From Streptomyces sp. NBC_00878 (GTDB taxonomy: Bacteria; Actinomycetota; Actinomycetes; Streptomycetales; Streptomycetaceae): a DNA stretch of 64,000 bases. This document shows positions 58,593 to 64,000 of the stretch, piece by piece. The translations under genes were made by a program, and so were the position numbers. The notes under the pieces were generated by a model. It searched no databases. It worked only from the letters and a program-made list of their open reading frames with translations, and was not told the DNA's origin. The stretch is from positions 9,300,001 through 9,364,000 of the forward strand of contig NZ_JAPEOK010000001.1 of assembly GCF_026341515.1 (NCBI RefSeq), given 5' to 3'. The first letter of the stretch is position 1. Each line of letters starts with the position of its first letter.

Positions 58593-58762
58593 CGCGCTAC
58601 TCCCTTGACCGGCTGCACGAGGAAGTAGCGTACGTGGCCTTTCATTTCCACTGGCCCTATCACGACATCATGCAGCTCGATCATCGGGAACGGCAGCGCT
58701 GGGTCGCCGAGATCGCCCGCATCAACGAGCGCGTCAACGAACAAGGAGGGGGACGGCGATGA
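58589..58762 (+). CDS. DUF6760-type small tail assembly protein
   Basis: 57 residues, ATG at 58589 overlapping the previous stop as ATGA. Reads MTRYSLDRLHEEVAYVAFHF, HWPYHDIMQLDHRERQRWVA then EIARINERVNEQ; the YHDIMxLxxRERxxWV pattern is that of DUF6760 proteins and of phage T-type assembly chaperones. Its stop overlaps the next start. Confidence 0.85.
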   Translation: MTRYSLDRLHEEVAYVAFHFHWPYHDIMQLDHRERQRWVAEIARINERVNEQGGGRR

Positions 58763-59301
58763 CGTCGACCGGCATTCCGCTCGGCCTGAGCTGGGCGCCC
58801 GCCGCCGTGGGCAACTGGACCGGCCTGCGCCTGCCGGACCCGTTCCCGACCTTCAACTTCGCGGTGGAGATCGAGGGCCTGCTGGTCGGCGGTTTCACCG
58901 AGGTCAGCGGCCTGGAGAGCCAGATCGAGATGGAGTCCTACCGGGAGGGCGGGGTCAACGGCTTCGCGCACCAGCTGCCCGGCGCGGCCAGTCCCTCGAA
59001 TCTGGTGCTGCGGCACGGCCTGACCGCCATCAGCACGCTGTGGAACTGGTACGACAACACCGCCCGCGGTGTCATCCAGCGCAAGAGCGGCACCATCGCC
59101 CTGCTCGACCGGCGTCAGATCCCGGTGATGTGGTGGAACTTCCGCAACGCGCTGCCCGTGCGCTGGACCGGCCCCACCTTCACCGCCGGCAGCGACGAGG
59201 TCGGCGTCGAGTCCCTGGAGCTGGTGCACGAGGGACTGACAAAACCGCTGCTGGGCCAGGCTCTCGCGCTGGGCCACGGCATAGCCGACATGGCCCGCTG
59301 A
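58759..59301 (+). CDS. Inner tube protein 2
   Basis: 180 residues, ATG at 58759 (ATGA overlap). Tube-fold protein with a longer N-terminus: PFPTFNFAVEIEGLLVGGFT, EVSGLESQIEMESYREGGVN, HQLPGAASPSNLVLRHGLTA, GSDEVGVESLELVHEGL. Probably the tube initiator or a ring joining tube and hub. Confidence 0.9.
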   Translation: MTSTGIPLGLSWAPAAVGNWTGLRLPDPFPTFNFAVEIEGLLVGGFTEVSGLESQIEMESYREGGVNGFAHQLPGAASPSNLVLRHGLTAISTLWNWYDNTARGVIQRKSGTIALLDRRQIPVMWWNFRNALPVRWTGPTFTAGSDEVGVESLELVHEGLTKPLLGQALALGHGIADMAR

Positions 59302-59328
59302 CCGGGCACCGCCGACAGGAAGTCCGAG

Positions 59329-60633
59329 ATGCACGACGACACGACGTTCGCCCCGACGCTGGTCCGCCGGCTGTCGCGGCGCGCCCTGCGCCCCGGGGTG
59401 ACCGACCCCGGCCAGGCGCGGGCCGCCCTGACCCGGCACGGCGACATGACGGCCGGGCTCCCGCTGGCCGGGCTGGCCGCACGGTATGTCGACCCGGTAC
59501 CGCAGCACGCCGGTTCGACGGAGCCCATCGTGTACGCGCGGCCCGCCTGGTCGGAGCCGTCCGGGCCGTCGGCCACGGGGGCGGACGCTGTCGGCCCCGG
59601 CGCGTCGGTGTCGGCCGGGTCCACGCCGGTCGTCTCGGCACGCCCCGCGACGGCGCCCGGGGAGGGCCCGATGGCGTCGGCCCGCCCGGCCGTCCGGACG
59701 GGGGCGGACGTGGGGAACGCGGGCGACGCCGTACGGAATCCGGCCCGGCCCGGCACCGGCGGCTCACCCATGCGCTCGTCGTCGCCGTCCGTGTCGTCGC
59801 CGTCCGTGAGGGGGACGCCGACGATCCAGCGCAAGGTCGCCGCACCACCGGCTTCCCCGGCGCGTCCGCCCGCCCGTGCGGGATCCGGGCCGTCGCCGAC
59901 ACTTCGGGTGCCGGGCCCGCTCGCGAAGCGGGGCGGTCCCGGGGCGCCCGGCCCGACGCCCGCGGACCCCTCTGGTCCCACCGCCCGGGCGAAGCCGCCC
60001 GTTCAGGGGCACGGCCCGGTGATGGCGTACCTTCCGTCGGCCAAGGGGCGCGGCCCCGGTGCCCCGGTGGCGTCCCGCCTCGCCACGCCTTCGGCACACC
60101 CGGGGAAGGACTCCGAGGCATCTGTATCGGCATCGACAACGGCTCCGGCCGTCCGGCCCCGCCCCGCCGACGACCCGCACCGGGTCCCGCACGCCCCGAC
60201 GGCCGTTCCCACCGTCGTCGCCCACCGGGCACCGGTGTCCTACTCCGGGCCACCCGGTGCCGAGCCCCTGGTGGCGCCGGCGGAGGTGGTCTCCGCGCGC
60301 CAGCCGCAGGCACAACCCGTGCGGACTCTGTCCCTGGCGACGGCCGGTACCACCCCGCACGACCGGCTGTCACCCGGCACGGCGGCCGGCGCGCCGCCGC
60401 GGCCCGTCGTCCAGGGCCCGGCACACGCAGTGCCGCCCGGCCACAACGGTTCCGGAGGCTTCCAGGACTTCCAAGGCTCCGAGGGCCACACACCTCGCGC
60501 CGACCACGGCACGTCACAGCCGCCCCGGCCGGAGGCCCCGCAGGTGGACGTCGCCCACATCACGGACCAGGTGCACCAGCGCATCGTGCGCAGGCTGGCC
60601 GTCGAGGCCGAACGCCGAGGAGTACGACGATGA
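59329..60633 (+). CDS. Proline-rich disordered protein of the eCIS operon
   Basis: 434 residues, ATG at 59329. The N-terminal 60 residues are partly folded (LVRRLSRRALRPGVTDPGQA), then about 330 residues of Pro/Ala/Ser/Gly-rich, probably disordered chain, then a C-terminal amphipathic helix VDVAHITDQVHQRIVRRLAV and EAERRG, of a type often found in eCIS loci. Might be a tape-measure substitute, cargo tether or membrane attachment factor. Its stop overlaps the next ATG. Confidence 0.7.
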   Translation: MHDDTTFAPTLVRRLSRRALRPGVTDPGQARAALTRHGDMTAGLPLAGLAARYVDPVPQHAGSTEPIVYARPAWSEPSGPSATGADAVGPGASVSAGSTPVVSARPATAPGEGPMASARPAVRTGADVGNAGDAVRNPARPGTGGSPMRSSSPSVSSPSVRGTPTIQRKVAAPPASPARPPARAGSGPSPTLRVPGPLAKRGGPGAPGPTPADPSGPTARAKPPVQGHGPVMAYLPSAKGRGPGAPVASRLATPSAHPGKDSEASVSASTTAPAVRPRPADDPHRVPHAPTAVPTVVAHRAPVSYSGPPGAEPLVAPAEVVSARQPQAQPVRTLSLATAGTTPHDRLSPGTAAGAPPRPVVQGPAHAVPPGHNGSGGFQDFQGSEGHTPRADHGTSQPPRPEAPQVDVAHITDQVHQRIVRRLAVEAERRGVRR

Positions 60634-61412
60634 CCTTCAACAAGGCGGCCCTGGCGAGCACCCTGCTCGGTGTCGGGCCCGGCGGTGGCGGTCTGCAGAA
60701 GCTGACCATCTCCCACGATGGACTGGACTTCAAGGTCAACGGCGCGATCAAGGCCTTGTTCAACCCGCACGAGATCAGCCGGTCGCGGTCGGTCTCCTGG
60801 ACAGCCCCCAAGACGGCGGGCAAGGGCAGCGAGTGGACCCGGACGGGTCTGCGGCAGGAGTTCTCCTCCATGGAACCCGCGACGCTCTCCGTCGAGCTGT
60901 TCTTCGACACCTACGAGTCGAGGGTCGGCGCGTCGGCCTGGGCCACGGCCGCCTCGTTCGTGGTTCCGCCCAACCCGTTCCAGACGGGCGACGCGACCGA
61001 CGTCACCGCGTTGACCAGCCGCGTGGCCAAGCTCGCCGAGGTCGACACCGAGCTGCACCGCCCGCCGCTGTGCACACTCTCCTGGGGGGCGTTCTCCGAG
61101 ATCTTCACCGGTGTGCTCACCCGGCTCGACGAGCGGTTCACGATGTTCCTCCCCGACGGCACTCCGGTGCGGGCCACCGTCTCGTGCAGCTTCGTCGAGT
61201 CCCTCACCGACGCGCAGCTGAAGCAAGGGGAACTGCACTCGTCCGATGTGGACAAGACGTGGACGGTCCGGCGCAACGACACGCTGCACAGCATCGCCGC
61301 CGCGGAGTACGGGGACCCGCGCCGGTGGCGGCACATCGCCACCGCCAACGGCATCGTCAACCCGCGTGACCTGCGGCCGGGCATGGTGCTGACCATTCCC
61401 CGGGTGAGCTGA
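60630..61412 (+). CDS. LysM-containing baseplate protein (gp53/Afp7-like)
   Basis: 260 residues, ATG at 60630. N-terminal domain (FKVNGAIKALFNPHEISRSR, SWTAPKTAGKGSEWTRTGLR, TLSVELFFDTYES) is that of CIS peptidoglycan-binding baseplate proteins; the C-terminal LysM module is TWTVRRNDTLHSIAAAEYGD, PRRWRHIATANGIVNPRDLR, PGMVLTIPRV (about 208-258). LysM here is thought to bridge hub and baseplate rather than bind peptidoglycan. Confidence 0.9.
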   Translation: MTFNKAALASTLLGVGPGGGGLQKLTISHDGLDFKVNGAIKALFNPHEISRSRSVSWTAPKTAGKGSEWTRTGLRQEFSSMEPATLSVELFFDTYESRVGASAWATAASFVVPPNPFQTGDATDVTALTSRVAKLAEVDTELHRPPLCTLSWGAFSEIFTGVLTRLDERFTMFLPDGTPVRATVSCSFVESLTDAQLKQGELHSSDVDKTWTVRRNDTLHSIAAAEYGDPRRWRHIATANGIVNPRDLRPGMVLTIPRVS

Positions 61413-61427
61413 GCGGAGGACCGTGCG

Positions 61428-62486
61428 ATGAACACAGATGATCCGGAACCGGCCCTTGAGATCCGCTGCGACGGCGTGTTCCTGCCACTGGAGGCCCGCC
61501 TCGACGTGGAGTCGGTGACCGTCCTGGAGGATCTCCACGCGCTGAGCATGTTCACCGTGACCCTGCACAACTGGGACTCCGAGCGGCTGGCCTTCCCCTG
61601 GTCGGACTCCCGGCTGTTCGCGGTCGGCACCGAGGTGCGGATCTCGCTCGGGTACGGCGGCGACCTGCACCCGGTGATGACCGGAGAGGTCACCGGCCTG
61701 GAACCCACCTTCGCCGCGGGCCGGCTGCCGATGCTGACCGTCCGCGGGTACGACTACCGGCACCGGCTCGCCCGAGCCCAGCAGACCCGGACCTTCACCC
61801 GCACCAAGGACAGCGCCATCGCAAGTCAACTCGCCCGGAAAGCGGGGCTGCGGGCCGAGGTGACCGACACCGGTACCGCCCCCGACTACGTGGTGCAGAA
61901 CAACCAGACCGACCTGGAGTTCCTCCAGAAGCGGGCGCGACTGATCGGGTACGAGGTCCACGTACGCGACAAGGTGCTGTACTTCCGGCCACCGCAGCAC
62001 GGCCGACGGCCGTCGGCGACCCTGCACGTCGGCGACGACATCTCCGAGTTCACGCCCCGGCTGAGCGCACTGCCCCAGGTCGGCAGGCACACCGTGCGGG
62101 GCTGGGACGTGGCGCTCAAGAAGGCCGTGGTCTCCACCGTCACCGCCGGTCGGGAGTCCACCACCATGCGCGGCGCAACTACCGGCCCCAGCCAGGCCGA
62201 CCAGGCCTTCGGCAGGGCGGGGACCGTCAGCACGGGCCTGCCGGTGCCGAACCGGGACCGGGCCGACCAGATGGCCCGCGGCCAGTTCGACGACCTGGCG
62301 CTGACCTACATCACCGGCGAGGCCGAGTGCGAGGGGCAGCCCCGGCTGCGCGCGGGCGAGGTGGTCGACATCCAGGGCGCGGGCACTGTCTTCAGCGGCG
62401 CCTACTACCTCACCTCCGTCAGCCATTCGCTGACCGCGGGGGACGACTACCGGACCTCCCTCCGGATACGGAGGAACGCCGCATGA
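61428..62486 (+). CDS. Phage late control D-like hub protein
   Basis: 352 residues, ATG at 61428. gpD/gp27-type hub: FTVTLHNWDSERLAFPWSDS, VGTEVRISLGYGGDLHPVMT, GEVTGLEP, LTVRGYDYRHRLARAQQTRT, NQTDLEFLQKRARLIGYEVH, and end YLTSVSHSLTAGDDYRTSLR. Forms the trimeric hub between tube and spike. Its stop overlaps the spike start by 4 bases. Confidence 0.92.
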   Translation: MNTDDPEPALEIRCDGVFLPLEARLDVESVTVLEDLHALSMFTVTLHNWDSERLAFPWSDSRLFAVGTEVRISLGYGGDLHPVMTGEVTGLEPTFAAGRLPMLTVRGYDYRHRLARAQQTRTFTRTKDSAIASQLARKAGLRAEVTDTGTAPDYVVQNNQTDLEFLQKRARLIGYEVHVRDKVLYFRPPQHGRRPSATLHVGDDISEFTPRLSALPQVGRHTVRGWDVALKKAVVSTVTAGRESTTMRGATTGPSQADQAFGRAGTVSTGLPVPNRDRADQMARGQFDDLALTYITGEAECEGQPRLRAGEVVDIQGAGTVFSGAYYLTSVSHSLTAGDDYRTSLRIRRNAA

Positions 62487-63127
62487 CGGAGATCTTCGAC
62501 CATCTGACGGGCCCGGAGCCCGCCCGCGCGGACGCACCGTTCCAGGGGGTGGCGATCGGCATCGTCACCAACAACCAGGACCCGGAGGGGCTGGGCCGGG
62601 TCAAGGTGACCCTGCCCTGGCTGGCGGACGACGCCGAGACCGACTGGGCACGGGTGGCGGTGCCGATGGCCGGGGCCGGCCGCGGCTTCTGGTTCCTGCC
62701 CGAGGTCGACGACGAGGTCCTGGTCGCCTTCGAGCACGGCAACCCGGAGGTCGCCTACGTCGTCGGCGCGCTGTGGAACGGCAAGGACGAACCGCCAGTC
62801 ACCAACAGCAACGGCCGCAACGACGTACGGGTGATCAGATCCCGCAGCGGGCACGTGATCCGGCTGACCGACACCGCCGGGGACGAGCGCATCGAGATCG
62901 TCGACAAGAGTGCCGGGAACAGCATCGTGATCAGCACGAAGGACAACCGGATCACGATCACCTCGAAAGCGGACGTCGTCATCTCCGCCGGCGGGAAGCT
63001 GCGGCTCGCCGGCAACGGGGTCGAGATCGTCTCCAAGGCAGATATGAACGTGCAGGCCAAGTCCGCGCTCGCGGTCAAGTCCGGCGGACGGCTGGACATC
63101 AAGGGCAGCCAGGTCAACATCAACTAA
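62483..63127 (+). CDS. Spike base protein (gp5/VgrG C-terminal type)
   Basis: 214 residues, ATG at 62483 (ATGA overlap). gp5 OB-fold start: GVAIGIVTNNQDPEGLGRVK, WARVAVPMAGAGRGFWFLPE, VDDEVLVAFEHGNPEVAYVV, GALWNGKDEPP. The second half repeats short polar/hydrophobic units (IEIVDKS, IVISTKDNRITITSKADVVI, LDIKGSQVNIN) that form a three-stranded beta-helix needle. Gene and hub together equal a split VgrG. Confidence 0.93.
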   Translation: MTEIFDHLTGPEPARADAPFQGVAIGIVTNNQDPEGLGRVKVTLPWLADDAETDWARVAVPMAGAGRGFWFLPEVDDEVLVAFEHGNPEVAYVVGALWNGKDEPPVTNSNGRNDVRVIRSRSGHVIRLTDTAGDERIEIVDKSAGNSIVISTKDNRITITSKADVVISAGGKLRLAGNGVEIVSKADMNVQAKSALAVKSGGRLDIKGSQVNIN

Positions 63128-63543
63128 TGGGGGTGCAGGATTCCATGGGGCAGTTCGCCGCCAAGCAGGGTGACCTGGTCACGGCCACCGACATCCACAT
63201 CGTCATGGTGCCCGGACCGACCGGTCCGGTGCCGACACCACTGCCGCACCCGTTCACCGGGATCATCAAGGGTGCGCTGAGCGCGGACGTCACCATCATG
63301 GGCAAGCCGGCGGCGGTGGTCGGCTCCACCGCCGAGAACACCCCGCCGCACCTGCCCGCGCCGCCGGGCACCTCGTTCCAGAAGCAGCCGTCGAACACGG
63401 CCACCCTCGAAGGCGGCAGCACCACGGTGAAGATCAACGGAAAACCCGCCATCAGGACTGGCGATCGAGCCTCCACCTGCAACGATCCGCAGGATCTTCC
63501 GAACGGGACGGTCGTGGCGACGGGCACGGTGACGATCGGATGA
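63127..63543 (+). CDS. PAAR-motif tip protein
   Basis: 138 residues from ATG 63127 (TAATG overlap), or 132 from ATG 63145. Starts MGQFAAKQGDLVTATDIHIV in the latter. PAAR-type repeats: PTPLPHPFTGIIKGALSADV, TIMGKPAAVVGSTAENTPPH, STTVKINGKPAIRTGDRAST. Caps the spike as a metal-bound cone; short extensions could carry cargo. Confidence 0.92.
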   Translation: MGVQDSMGQFAAKQGDLVTATDIHIVMVPGPTGPVPTPLPHPFTGIIKGALSADVTIMGKPAAVVGSTAENTPPHLPAPPGTSFQKQPSNTATLEGGSTTVKINGKPAIRTGDRASTCNDPQDLPNGTVVATGTVTIG

Positions 63544-63947
63544 CCGGCGTGACGGACAGCGGCTTTCTCGGCACCGGCTGGGCGTTCCCGGTCGGCCCAG
63601 ACCCCGACCGCCCCGAGGAGGGCATACGGCTCGCCGGCGGCGCGGAGGCGATCCGCCAGTCGATCTGGTTGATCCTCGGCACCTCGCCCGGCGAACGCGT
63701 GATGCGACCGGACTTCGGCTCCGCCATCCACGACGCCGTCTTCGACACCAACGACGCGAGCACCGCCGGCCGGGTCGGCCGGTCGGTGCGTGAGGCACTG
63801 GCCCGCTGGGAACCGCGGATCGACGTACTGGACGTCTACGCGGTCCCCGACCCCGAGGACCGGCACCGGCTGCTCATCGAGATCAACTACCGGGTGCGGT
63901 CGAACAACAGCCGCTTCAACCTCGTCTACCCCTTCTACGTCGTATGA
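63540..63947 (+). CDS. gp25-like baseplate wedge protein
   Basis: 135 residues, ATG at 63540 (ATGA overlap). GPW/gp25 family: GTGWAFPVGPDPDRPEEGIR, GGAEAIRQSIWLILGTSPGE, RVMRPDFGSAIHDAVFDTND, then INYRVRSNNSRFNLVYPFYV. Includes the EPR-type contact segment as WEPRIDVLDV. Joins sheath to baseplate. Its stop overlaps the next ATG. Confidence 0.93.
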   Translation: MTGVTDSGFLGTGWAFPVGPDPDRPEEGIRLAGGAEAIRQSIWLILGTSPGERVMRPDFGSAIHDAVFDTNDASTAGRVGRSVREALARWEPRIDVLDVYAVPDPEDRHRLLIEINYRVRSNNSRFNLVYPFYVV

Positions 63948-64000
63948 GCGGCCGGCCCCCGTCCATCGACCCCCGCGACCGCGCCGCACTGGTCGCGCAG
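63944..64000 (+). CDS. Start of a baseplate J-like protein (cut by window edge)
   Basis: ATG at 63944 in ATGA overlap with the gp25 gene. Only 19 codons are visible (MSGRPPSIDPRDRAALVAQ). Position after gp25 and the start resemble the large gpJ-like wedge protein of eCIS; the identification rests on gene order. Confidence 0.6.
   Translation, partial: MSGRPPSIDPRDRAALVAQ

Overview
The window is high-GC actinobacterial DNA, almost certainly from a Streptomyces. The grounds are frequent GTG starts, strong G/C third-position bias, many ATGA/GTGA stop-start overlaps, and Streptomyces-type gene families (GlxA copper oxidase, actinobacterial Lnt, SARP/BTAD regulator, CMD/HxlR pair, LacI-controlled permease, IS701/IS630/IS5-type elements). 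Assignments come from reading motifs and family resemblance only; no database search was run.

Region 1 (1-16.1 kb) looks like chromosomal housekeeping and metabolic DNA. It has an NCS1 nucleobase permease with a LacI regulator and twin operators, a decayed excisionase/integrase scar, a HipA-like kinase/DUF3037 pair, two SDR genes (one with a perfect 81-bp internal duplication), a peptide-type substrate-binding lipoprotein, uracil-DNA glycosylase, a lipoprotein, a DinB protein, a Gfo/Idh oxidoreductase, Lnt, a SnoaL-like protein, another SDR and an HxlR/CMD divergent pair around a 13-bp perfect inverted repeat.

Region 2 (16.2-33.4 kb) is a mosaic mobile and defence island. It opens with a 3' stub of uppP next to a decayed tyrosine integrase. 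It then holds an AAA ATPase-PD-(D/E)XK-like protein, the truncated start of a TOTE-type conflict gene, nested insertion sequences, an orphan Imm51-like immunity gene, an IS630 transposase, broken XRE/WD40/DUF402-like genes, an intact SIR2-domain protein (candidate antiphage NADase), an IS5-type element with a passenger gene, an integrase N-terminal fragment, an oxidoreductase/TetR/membrane-protein regulon with four near-identical operators, and a nucleotidyltransferase pseudogene.

Region 3 (33.4-46.4 kb) holds envelope and redox genes: NhaA, small secreted or membrane proteins, DUF4142, GlxA, a tRNA-3'-like fragment beside a haloperoxidase remnant, CcdA plus a TlpA-like lipoprotein with a broken Crp/Fnr gene, a winged-helix/alpha-beta-hydrolase fusion, an FAD monooxygenase and a frameshifted secreted protein. 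SARP-like heptamer arrays lie between the last two.

Region 4 (46.5-64 kb, continuing off the right edge) is a contractile injection system (eCIS/phage-tail-like) locus. A SARP regulator is fused to a double AAA+ ATPase and is followed, with overlap, by a DUF4157 (eCIS-core) effector. A second DUF4157 effector with a small partner is encoded on the other strand. A divergent promoter carrying GGCGTCT heptamers and a perfect 20-bp inverted repeat then leads into a tightly coupled structural operon: DUF4255 terminator, two sheaths, two tubes, assembly proteins, a proline-rich linker, a LysM baseplate protein, gpD-like hub, gp5-like spike, PAAR tip, gp25 wedge and the start of the next gene, whose position suggests a gpJ-like protein. 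The effectors share a leader half and differ completely in their C-terminal halves. A degenerate piece of the ATPase gene lies just beyond effector 1, suggesting that effector cassettes are swapped by recombination.
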